NCBI GenBank assembly: GCA_026414225.1
Contig: JAOAJK010000004.1
Span: 1-64,000, forward strand
Direction of reading: 5' to 3'
DNA length: 64,000 nucleotides
Source of the DNA: Thermoplasmata archaeon
GTDB lineage: Archaea; Thermoplasmatota; Thermoplasmata; Lutacidiplasmatales; SKW197
Shown: positions 1 through 7,900 of the stretch, one piece after another
How the letters are laid out: each line of letters begins with the position of its first letter
How positions within the stretch are numbered: position 1 is the first letter of the stretch
Notes under the pieces: model-generated
The model's input: the letters and a program-made list of their open reading frames with translations, nothing else
Databases searched by the model: none
What the model was told of the DNA's origin: nothing
Made by a program: the position numbers and the translations under genes

Positions 1-1763
1 ACCCCGGAGATGGCATACCCTGTGCTCGCGTTCTCATCAACATCAACGAACATGAAGAAAGCATCGGTCTCGTTGAATGCTCTGGCTACCATTGCGGTGT
101 CCCTGACTTCCACATAGAATGAAAGATAGTTTCTGTAGAGATGGACCCCGTATTTTCCTATCTCAACACTCGGGTTCTGGAGGCCGTAAACAGGATTTTC
201 GTAGAATGTTGTGCCCTCCCAGTCCTCAAATTTCCCGTCTATAGTGATACCAGGATACTGGACGAACAAGAGAATGCTGAAGATTCCCGTGGCTATGACG
301 ATCAGAGATGCAAGAAAGCCTGCGATTTTTTTCCAGGGTTTCTGTTTCCTTATTTTTCTCTCTCTTCCGGGAGCCACTTTTCCGTTTACCTTCCCGTTCA
401 CAAATCCATTGATGAGCCCGTCTCTCCCCACAATCTTTTTCTCCCGCACACCATTTATTAACCCGTTAACCTTCGCCTGAACCATCTGCTTCCCTATGTC
501 TCCGCAGATACTGCAGTTTTCTCCCTGTCTCACAAATGCTCCACATTTGGGGCAGATACTCGGGAGTGTTAGTGAGGTTTCGAGCACCCTTTCAAGGGCT
601 TTCTGGGGGACTTTCTCCACAACCGAGATTTCGGCCCCGCAAATCGGGCATGCCTTTTTACTGGCATTGACAAAAGCTCCGCACTGCATGCAGACATAAA
701 TGGACTTTTCACCCAATCCTGACTCCGCAGACACTGCTGGCGGCAGCACCTCTTCCTCCTCTACCCCAGCTTCAAGGTTTGCACCACAGATCTCACACCT
801 TTTAGCTTTTCCACTCACAAATGCCCCGCAATTGCTGCAGATGAAGATGCCTCCCTTTTCTTTCTCACCCTCAATCTCTTTAGGGGCTTCTTCTTTCTCT
901 CCAGGAGCCAGTTCTACACCACAGACAGAGCAGCGCCTTGCCTCTTCATTCACGAAGGCACCACAATTGGTGCAGAGCACAAAATGGAATCTGTGGGTTT
1001 CTTTCTCTCCAGCCGCTTTCTGCAGGGCAATTGGAGCACCGCAAACCCCGCATTTTTCTTCACCTGGCTGTGCAAATGCCCCGCATTCAGAGCAAACTGC
1101 AATTTCTCCCTTTACCTCAACCTTATCCTCACCATAGCAGGGCTCAAACGCCCCGTCCTTCAATCTGTATCCAAGCACCACTTTTTCATTCTGTCTTTGC
1201 ATCTCGCATTTCACTCTTCCGCCATGCTCCGAAAATTTAAGCGCTGCCTGGAATCTCGAGAGAATTTCCACCGACTTTACTTTCGAATGGGTGTAAAACG
1301 AGAGAATCCCCTGCTTTTTGAGCTTGTTTTCGAATTTTATCAGGATTCCAATGGTATCCAGTTCTCCAAACACCTCAACAGACCTGTCCACTAATTCAAT
1401 GATTGCAAACTTCTCCCTTTCCCTCCTGCTCTTCAATACTTTGTTGAGAGCAATCTGAAGATTTATCGGGTCCCTTGCACACCTGTATCCATGCTCCGTG
1501 GTTTCAACGCTGATAACCGTCTCAGTTTGCCAGGAATACCAATCGATGAATTTTATCTGCTTCAGGGCTTTATTGTTCACTCCCTGGTCCCTGAGATTTT
1601 CAATGATGGTATTTGGGTCCCGCTCTGAGAGCAAACAGATTACAAATTTACCGGAGGACAGTGCCTCCTTGATCAGGGAAATGTAGAGCGCAATGGCTAT
1701 GTTTGCCGGAACCTGGCAGGAAACCTGCAACCCCGTTTCCATCCTTTCAATTATTTCTTTCAT
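1..1763 (-). CDS. Membrane protein: degenerate KaiC-like domain, five zinc ribbons, TM helix, CBM9-like domain (partial)
   Basis: The frame is open from the ATG at 1763 to the left edge (587 codons), so the C-terminus is missing. Residues about 1-215 resemble a RecA/KaiC fold but have no Walker A motif, as if derived from the RAD55-like neighbour. Residues about 220-440 hold five CxxC-x(8-12)-CxxC zinc ribbons, most with the signature CGAFV. A short stretch rich in VNG/ING repeats follows, then basic residues and one hydrophobic helix at about 476-497. The remaining part, starting IDGKFEDWEG, looks like a CBM9/DOMON-type beta domain probably outside the cell. The start lies 4 nt after the RAD55-like stop, so the genes are cotranscribed. 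The architecture suggests a transmembrane sensor or adaptor; that role is inferred and the ligand is unknown. Confidence 0.8.
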   Translation of the reverse strand, partial: MKEIIERMETGLQVSCQVPANIAIALYISLIKEALSSGKFVICLLSERDPNTIIENLRDQGVNNKALKQIKFIDWYSWQTETVISVETTEHGYRCARDPINLQIALNKVLKSRREREKFAIIELVDRSVEVFGELDTIGILIKFENKLKKQGILSFYTHSKVKSVEILSRFQAALKFSEHGGRVKCEMQRQNEKVVLGYRLKDGAFEPCYGEDKVEVKGEIAVCSECGAFAQPGEEKCGVCGAPIALQKAAGEKETHRFHFVLCTNCGAFVNEEARRCSVCGVELAPGEKEEAPKEIEGEKEKGGIFICSNCGAFVSGKAKRCEICGANLEAGVEEEEVLPPAVSAESGLGEKSIYVCMQCGAFVNASKKACPICGAEISVVEKVPQKALERVLETSLTLPSICPKCGAFVRQGENCSICGDIGKQMVQAKVNGLINGVREKKIVGRDGLINGFVNGKVNGKVAPGRERKIRKQKPWKKIAGFLASLIVIATGIFSILLFVQYPGITIDGKFEDWEGTTFYENPVYGLQNPSVEIGKYGVHLYRNYLSFYVEVRDTAMVARAFNETDAFFMFVDVDENASTGYAISG

Positions 1764-1767
1764 GGCC

Positions 1768-2463
1768 TCAGAATATTACTTCCTCTGGGTCAATTTCAAT
1801 TCCCGACCTGGAAATAATGAATGGATGTTTGTAAGGGTCATGCCTCGTGAAACGCATCTTGTAGATTGTGAGCGTGCGTCTGTATTCTCCTTTTACATTC
1901 TCGTAGTTCAGGAAGATAAGCCCGTCCACGAGGAACTTCTCGAAGTCGTATTTTGTGAGCTTTCCCTCGGGTGCCTCCGAAATCAGAATTGAGGTAAAAC
2001 CAGCTTCAGTGAGAAACCGGACAAATTTGAACATCTCCTTTCTAAGCACATCCTCGCTGGAATAGGCAACTCCGATGCCGGAAAGCGAGTCAATCACAAT
2101 TCTTGTGGCCTTGTTCTGGCTGGCAGCACTTGCTATGAAGGTTTTGAGGGCAGCGAAGTCCACGAGGTCCTCTCTTGCCCGTATTTCACCAATATCCAGA
2201 ACCAGAATTTTGTTCTCCTTCTCCAGTTTTTCAATCTCAAAGTTGTATCTCCTGGCTGCCCTGTACAGATTCTGTCTTGGTTCTTCAACCAGAATCAGGA
2301 TGCCTGTTTCTCCATAATTCTTCGCGCCTCTGTAGATAAACTCCAGTCCGAGTAAACTTTTTGCGCTGCCCGCTGGTCCTGAGACTAAGGTGGTTGCATT
2401 CTCTGGCAGTCCTCCCTCACACAGTACATCAAAGCCCTCTATTCCGGATTTTATCCTCTTCAT
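1768..2463 (-). CDS. KaiC/RAD55-like RecA-superfamily ATPase
   Basis: A 231-residue single-domain RecA-fold ATPase. Walker A is GPAGSAKS at residues 29-36 and a Walker B-like segment (RIVIDSLSG) lies near 118-127. The N-terminal pattern IKSGIEGFDVLCEGGLP is typical of archaeal KaiC/RAD55 proteins, which act in signalling or motility rather than in recombination. The gene overlaps the upstream regulator by 35 nt, and its stop lies 4 nt before the start of the zinc-ribbon membrane protein. That protein has a related domain without Walker A, so an active/inactive pair is possible. The family is clear; the biological output is unknown. Confidence 0.87.
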   Translation of the reverse strand: MKRIKSGIEGFDVLCEGGLPENATTLVSGPAGSAKSLLGLEFIYRGAKNYGETGILILVEEPRQNLYRAARRYNFEIEKLEKENKILVLDIGEIRAREDLVDFAALKTFIASAASQNKATRIVIDSLSGIGVAYSSEDVLRKEMFKFVRFLTEAGFTSILISEAPEGKLTKYDFEKFLVDGLIFLNYENVKGEYRRTLTIYKMRFTRHDPYKHPFIISRSGIEIDPEEVIF

Positions 2464-3010
2464 TTTTCATCTCCTCCTCGATTTTTTCTAGAATTTTTTT
2501 TGCATTCTGGATGCCCGCAAGATTCACAAGTGCCTCATAGATCTGCTTTTCTGCGGCCTTAATCTTGGAACTGGGTACATTTCCGTCACGGTCTTCTTCA
2601 ATCCACTGCCTTACCCTCTCATCAAGCAAGGATCTCATTGCTTCTGCCCTTGCCTTGCCGAAAATTCGTTCACAGTACGCCAGCACCTCTCTCATTTTCT
2701 TTATCTTCTGTTCATCTGTGTCTTCGAACACTTTCACCTGTATGTAGAACTCAGGAGTTTTCAGTTTATATTCATAGAAGCTCCTCCTCTTACCCCTCAC
2801 GAATCTTTTCTCCACAATTCCGTAATCAGCACACAGGGCAAGAAAATTCGAGACAATTGCTGTGTGGAGTTTCACCGCTTTTGCAATCTTGACACTGGAG
2901 CTCCACCCGTTTTGATGGAGATACTTCAGAATCTCCATCCTCTTCCTGTTCCCAAGTTCTGAGAAAATTTTTCTATCCCCGTTGATTTCTAGCGGCAAGG
3001 CATCACCCAT
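2429..3010 (-). CDS. ArsR-like winged-helix transcriptional regulator
   Basis: The 193-residue product starts at ATG 3010. Residues about 15-80 form a winged-helix domain (LGNRKRMEILKYLHQNG, then SSSVKIAKAVKLHTAIVSNF) of the kind in archaeal ArsR-like regulators. The C-terminal half is charged and helical. A start at 3067 would keep the frame open, but the TATA-like box at 3071-3080 lies only a few bases before it, so 3010 fits a promoter with a leader better. It is the first gene of the three-gene operon. Two TTCA-N7-TGAA inverted repeats flank the promoter, which suggests autoregulation. Confidence 0.78.
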   Translation of the reverse strand: MGDALPLEINGDRKIFSELGNRKRMEILKYLHQNGWSSSVKIAKAVKLHTAIVSNFLALCADYGIVEKRFVRGKRRSFYEYKLKTPEFYIQVKVFEDTDEQKIKKMREVLAYCERIFGKARAEAMRSLLDERVRQWIEEDRDGNVPSSKIKAAEKQIYEALVNLAGIQNAKKILEKIEEEMKNEEDKIRNRGL

Positions 3011-3011
3011 T

Positions 3012-3030
3012 ATTTCATTTTTTGTGAAAT
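3012..3030. promoter_or_regulatory. Inverted repeat ATTTCA-N7-TGAAAT, candidate operator
   Basis: Perfect 6-bp arms (3012-3017 and 3025-3030) with a 7-nt T-rich spacer, directly before the chosen regulator start. The site shares half-sites and spacing with the second repeat beyond the TATA box. It is probably bound by the regulator encoded at 2429-3010 (inference). Confidence 0.5.
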
Positions 3031-3070
3031 TATTTAACGGAGCACTGGTGAATAGAATGGTTCTCATTAG

Positions 3071-3080
3071 ATATAAACTT
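3071..3080 (-). promoter_or_regulatory. TATA-like box of the regulator operon
   Basis: Read on the minus strand this is AAGTTTATAT, a good archaeal TATA match. A start site about 25 nt downstream (near 3050) would give a leader of roughly 40 nt before ATG 3010, containing the 3012-3030 palindrome. Confidence 0.5.
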
Positions 3081-3087
3081 TTCCAAT

Positions 3088-3105
3088 CACTTCATAAAAA
3101 GTGAA
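3088..3105. promoter_or_regulatory. Second inverted repeat upstream of the regulator operon
   Basis: It contains TTCA-N7-TGAA (3091-3105) and an overlapping perfect TCACTT-N5-AAGTGA (3088-3104). It lies just upstream of the TATA box at 3071-3080, opposite the repeat at 3012-3030. Two matching sites bracketing a promoter suggest repression by occlusion or looping. Confidence 0.45.
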
Positions 3106-3139
3106 ACTTAAAAAATAATGAAGGTAAGAAAGTTCAGAA

Positions 3140-3208
3140 TTACATCTGGGTCTGCTCTTTCTTCTTTTCCTCTTTCTTTTCTTCCTTGGGTTTCTTCTTC
3201 GGCGGCAT
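3140..3208 (-). CDS. Possible 22-residue lysine-rich peptide
   Basis: ATG at 3208 is preceded by a purine-rich GGGAGTGAGG that could act as a ribosome-binding site. The frame codes MPPKKKPKEEKKEEKKKEQT plus two residues and stops at 3140. The composition recalls the basic N-terminal tails of some archaeal ribosomal proteins (eS25 type), but no globular part follows. It could be a genuine small protein, a gene remnant or chance. It fills the gap between the regulator and herA. Confidence 0.25.
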   Translation of the reverse strand: MPPKKKPKEEKKEEKKKEQTQM

Positions 3209-3309
3209 CTTCCTCACTCCCGTGAGTTCTCGGTTTGATGAAACCCCCATTGCATGGTTGGATTTAAAACTTTGGGGAGCAAACACGGGATTAAAGGTCA
3301 CAGGAAAGA

Positions 3310-3317
3310 TTTATCTA
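3310..3317 (+). promoter_or_regulatory. TATA-like box of herA
   Basis: TTTATCTA is centred about 28 nt before ATG 3341. No ribosome-binding site lies between, so the herA mRNA is probably leaderless. This supports ATG 3341 over the upstream in-frame ATG at 3254, which lies before the promoter. Confidence 0.5.
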
Positions 3318-3340
3318 CAGCAAGACGCTACCTGGGAACG

Positions 3341-4774
3341 ATGGAAGAGATTGGCACTGTTGTGGGTAACACCGCACCAACCCAGTTTGACTGCCTGCTT
3401 TCGAAACTTGCTGAGAAGACCGAGTATGTGGAAATTAATCATGAGAAATGTGGCGTTGTTCTCGGTCAGATAGACAATGTGGAAATTAAAACGAGGGGAG
3501 AAGCCAGGGATGCGAATGAGGAAATAGGAAGTTCAGAATACAGAGCAATAGCCAAAATTAAGATAATTGGATTCCGCGATGAACGGAACCTCCTTCAGGT
3601 GCCCCACACCCCGATACTGCCTGGTTCTCCGGTGTTCCGTGCCTCTGAGGAGACAATTCGGGAAGTGCTCGGGCTTGGTAGAGAAACCAGAACTGGAGCG
3701 TATGTGGGTCTGCTAAGGGGCCATGACATAGAGGTGTATCTTGATATCAACGAGATGGTGCAGAAGCATATTTCTGTGCTGGCCAAGACAGGGGGCGGAA
3801 AGAGTTACTTGGTGGGTGTTCTTCTTGAAGAATTCATGAAGCATGATGTGACCTGCGTCGTTATAGACCCACATGGAGAATATCCCTCGATGCGGGAGTC
3901 AGGTAAACTTCCAGAAACCAAGCGGAATTTCCATGTATCTCCACGGGGCTACTCCTCAAAAATTCAGGAGTTTTCCCCGGACATAAAGACCAACCCTGCT
4001 GCAAGACCCCTCAGATTCACACTATCTAGCATGGATGCAAGGGACATAATTGCGCTCACGACAATAAAGAATGTCCGGCAGTATCTCACACATCTCAGGA
4101 AGGCAATCGACACCCTCAGACAGACGAAGGGAAAATACACAATTGATGAGATAATCTCAATTCTCGAAACCGAGCAGGAGTATGTGGTTGGCACATTGAT
4201 AAATGAACTTGAGTATCTGAAGGATGTGGAGATCTTTGCAGAGGTGGGCACCCATGTGAATGATATCGTTGTGAAGGGCAAAACTTCAATTATAAACCTC
4301 CGTGGGACGCCTCCAGATATTCAGGAGTTGATTGTCACACGGCTATGCAACGCCCTGTTTGAACTCAGAAAGATAAACAAAATTCCTCCGCTGATGCTTG
4401 TTGTTGAGGAAGCCCACAACTTCTGTCCGCAGCAGGGACAGGCCGCGAGCTCGAAAATAATGAGAACGATTGCCTCCGAGGGAAGAAAATTTGGCCTCGG
4501 ACTCTGCATCATCAGCCAGCGACCTGCAAAGATTGACAAGAACGTGCTCAGTCAGTGCAACACCCAGATTATCCTGAAGATCACGAATCCGAATGACCTG
4601 AAGGCGGTCTGTGCATCGGTTGAGGGGATTACCACTGGCACGATGGATGAAATTCAGTCGCTCCCAATTGGTACTGCTCTGATTACCTCTCCCTCACTCC
4701 CGATCCCTGTATTCGTTGATATTCGGCCCCGTGAGACAAAACATGGGGGAGAGGCGGTTAAAATAATTGAATGA
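3341..4774 (+). CDS. herA: HerA-type bipolar DNA helicase/translocase
   Basis: The 477-residue product is a hexameric FtsK/HerA-family ATPase that, with NurA nuclease and Mre11-Rad50, resects DNA ends in archaea. An N-terminal HAS-barrel (MEEIGTVVG onward) is followed by Walker A AKTGGGKS near residue 150 and Walker B LMLVVEEAHNF near 350, then the SEGRKFGLGLCIISQRP segment with a conserved arginine. Length is normal for HerA. The start at 3341 fits the family N-terminus and the promoter. No nurA, mre11 or rad50 adjoins it, so it is apparently monocistronic; a T-run terminator follows. Confidence 0.9.
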   Translation: MEEIGTVVGNTAPTQFDCLLSKLAEKTEYVEINHEKCGVVLGQIDNVEIKTRGEARDANEEIGSSEYRAIAKIKIIGFRDERNLLQVPHTPILPGSPVFRASEETIREVLGLGRETRTGAYVGLLRGHDIEVYLDINEMVQKHISVLAKTGGGKSYLVGVLLEEFMKHDVTCVVIDPHGEYPSMRESGKLPETKRNFHVSPRGYSSKIQEFSPDIKTNPAARPLRFTLSSMDARDIIALTTIKNVRQYLTHLRKAIDTLRQTKGKYTIDEIISILETEQEYVVGTLINELEYLKDVEIFAEVGTHVNDIVVKGKTSIINLRGTPPDIQELIVTRLCNALFELRKINKIPPLMLVVEEAHNFCPQQGQAASSKIMRTIASEGRKFGLGLCIISQRPAKIDKNVLSQCNTQIILKITNPNDLKAVCASVEGITTGTMDEIQSLPIGTALITSPSLPIPVFVDIRPRETKHGGEAVKIIE

Positions 4775-4820
4775 TGCGTGGTTGCAACTGAAAAAGCCTT
4801 CTTAACGACAACAGGAGGTT

Positions 4821-4847
4821 ACCATTTTCAAAAAATTTTTTTATGGT
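4821..4847 (+). terminator. Putative terminator after herA
   Basis: Short ACCAT/ATGGT arms enclose an A-run and seven consecutive Ts (4836-4842), 46 nt after the herA stop. T-tracts are the usual archaeal termination signal. Confidence 0.4.
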
Positions 4848-4892
4848 CGCCGAGGGATTAACTCAAACCTGTAGTTAAAAAATGGTACCTAC

Positions 4893-4906
4893 CGGGTAAC
4901 TACCCG
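4893..4906. promoter_or_regulatory. Palindrome CGGGTA-AC-TACCCG before the protease promoter
   Basis: Perfect 6-bp arms end 5 bp upstream of the TATA-like box at 4912-4919, where an activator or repressor could touch the BRE/TBP region. GTAGTT at 4871-4876 also pairs with AACTAC at 4898-4903, and related GGTTACC and GGTACC elements lie at 4815-4821 and 4884-4889. Confidence 0.4.
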
Positions 4907-4911
4907 ATGAA

Positions 4912-4919
4912 GTTTATAT
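4912..4919 (+). promoter_or_regulatory. TATA-like box of the subtilisin gene
   Basis: GTTTATAT lies about 38 nt before ATG 4954. A start site near 4942 would leave a short leader containing AGGTGA, a plausible ribosome-binding site. Confidence 0.5.
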
Positions 4920-4953
4920 TTTGAGAGGGAGGTTATGCAACAGGTGATACACT

Positions 4954-7900
4954 ATGCATCATAGAAATAGAAGGATTGCATCGGGAATAGCATTGACGGT
5001 TGTGTTAGTGTTGAGCGTGTTTTGGTTTTTGACAGGAGAGAGAAGCCAGGAAATGGAAGAAACTCAGCTTTTGTACATCACCGCAACAGAGCATCAGATA
5101 GAGATGCTGGAGAAAAGCGGAGTACGGGTGATAGAAAGGTATCCTAACTATGCACTAGTTGAGGTTACCTCACAGGAGAAAAAGGTGATAGAAAAGAGCA
5201 GGTTTGAAGTTGCTGGTGTTGACAACACAATTCTATTGCAGAACTATCGATTTGACCCGCTGCGGGGAGAACCTATGCTTCCTAGATCTGAATCGGATGT
5301 GAAACTTGTGCAGTTCATAGGTCCGGTGAAGGCCTCGTGGAAAACTGCCCTTGCAAATCTCGGATGTGAGATTTACTGGTATATTCCGAACAATGCTTTC
5401 ATCGTTAAGGTGCCCTCGTCCTCCCTTTCTTTAGTAAAGAAGCTTTCGTTTGTGAGGTGGGTGGGAGAATATCTACCTGCATACAAGATTGATGGTGCCC
5501 TGACCGGCATGGGCGAGGCAAAGGTAAGCATTTCATTGCTGACGCCAGATGCATCAGACAATGTGGCGATTGTGGTAAATGCGTACGGGGGAGAATTGAT
5601 TAAGACAGGAAGCACGATGATAGTGGCAAAACTTTCGCAGGCAGGAATAAGGGCAGTGTCAGAGATTTCTGGTGTTGAATTTATTTCGCCGTATGAGGAA
5701 ATGCGGATCTTAAACAACAATGCCCAGTGGATTACCCAGACAGGCAATTCGGGAGATAGGAAGATATGGGATAGGGGTATTCAAGGGGAAGGACAGATAG
5801 TTGGAGAGACAGACACAGGTATAGATTATGACCACGCAGCGTTCCGCGACCCGAATGTGCAGATCGTACAAAATCAGGTAAACCAGAACCACAGAAAAAT
5901 CGTGCTCTATCAGAACTTTGCGGATGGAAAGGACTCTGATAATTCAGGGCACGGGACCCATGTGGCAGGGACCATTGCTGGAGATGACTCCTATGTCGGA
6001 GGCACCGCAGCACACGACGGGATGGCCTACAAGGCGAAACTTGCTTTCGGGGACATTGGCTATGGAGATAGCCTTTCAGGTATTCCATCTGACTACAACA
6101 ACCTGTTTGGACCGCTGTACAATGCAGGGGCGAGAATTATTTCCAATTCCTGGGGGTCCTCAAGTGCCTCCTACACGAGTTCTGCGAGAATGGTCGATGT
6201 GTTCATGTGGAACCACAAGGACTGCCTTATTCTGTTTGCAAATGGAAATTCTGGTGCAAGCGGTGCCCAAACGGTTGGTTCCCCAGCGACAGCCAAGAAC
6301 CTGGTAAGTGTAGGCGCTTCCAAGAACAGTCCAAATCAGAATGATATGGCCTCATTTTCAAGCAGGGGGACTACCACCGATGGGAGATTGAAACCGACAA
6401 TTTCAGCTGTCGGCTCAAGTTTGTACTCGGCGGATTCAGATGGCAACCTCAACACAAATAACTCAGGATATATAAGCATGGCTGGAACGAGCATGGCAAC
6501 CCCCTGTGCAGCAGGAAATGCCGCCCTGGTAAGGCAGTACTTCATGGAGGGCTGGTATCCTACAGGAGCAAAGAATCCTGCAAATGCCTTCACGCCTTCT
6601 GCAGCGCTGCTTAAGGCAGTGCTGATGGTTGGCGGTGTTGAGCTGACTGGCGCATACAGCGACATGAACAACGAGGGGAAATTCCCGAATAACAGCCAGG
6701 GCTGGGGAAGAATTAACCTCGACAATTCTCTGTATTTTGCGGGAGATACCCTCGGGCTTCAAATTGTGGATGAAACAGCAGGAATAAGCACAGGAGAGTA
6801 CAAGGAGTACCAGTACTCAATCTCATCGAATGCCCAGCCATTTAAGGTGATTCTTACATGGACTGACTATCCGGGTACTGTCGGGGCTTCGAAGGCAATT
6901 GTGAATAACCTTGACTTGAAAGTGACGGCACCTGATGGTAGCGTTTATCTTGGCAATGTGTTTTCGGGTAAGAACCCGGGGCACTCGGTGACAGGCGGCT
7001 CGCCCGACACGATAAATGTTGAGGAGGGAGTAATTCTGCCAACGCCTGTGACGGGCACATATACAATAAGAGTCACTGCCACGAATGTACCCAATGGACC
7101 ACAGCCATTTGCGCTGGCATTGATCGGTGCCATTGGCTCTGGTGGTGGGGATACAACGCCCCCTGTGATTTCAAATGTGGAGGTGAAGAACATCACGCAG
7201 GATTCTGCAACCATCACATGGACCACCGATGAGCCAAGCACGAGCGTAGTGGAGTACGGCAAAACTACCTCCTATGGCCAGACAGCAACTGGTGCAAACG
7301 GAGTCACATCCCATTCCGTCACATTGCTCGGGCTCAGTGCCTCGACCCTCTATCATTTCAGGGTGAAGTCAGCAGATGGTGCTGGCAACACCGCAACAAG
7401 CTCTGATTACACCTTCACAACCTTATCTCCAGGTGATACCACGCCCCCAGTAATTTCGAATGTGGAGGTAAAGAACATAACCCAGGATTCTGCGACAGTC
7501 ACATGGACCACCGATGAACCGAGCACGAGCGTAGTGGAGTATGGCACCACAACCTCCTACGGGCAGACGGCAACAGGAGCAGGTGGTGTTACCTCCCATA
7601 CCGTCCAACTTTCAGGATTAACCGCCTCAACCCTCTATCATTTCAGGGTGAAGTCAGCAGATGCTGCGGGGAATGCCGCGGTGAGCTCTGACTACACATT
7701 TACCACATCCGGTGGCGGCGGGGACACCACACCTCCTGTGATTTCAAATGTGGAGGTAAAGAACATAACCCAGGATTCCGCGACAGTCACATGGATAACC
7801 GATGAACCCAGCACGAGCGTTGTAGAATATGGCACGGATACGAGTTATGGTGAATCCGCAGATGGCCCTGATGGAGTAACCTTCCATACAGTGGTCCTCA

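Noticed and set aside
700-1137. Plus-strand ORF of 145 codons, Ser/Pro-rich
   Set aside because: It is antisense to the zinc-ribbon gene, and its regular composition comes from the CxxC repeats on the other strand. No promoter or ribosome-binding site.
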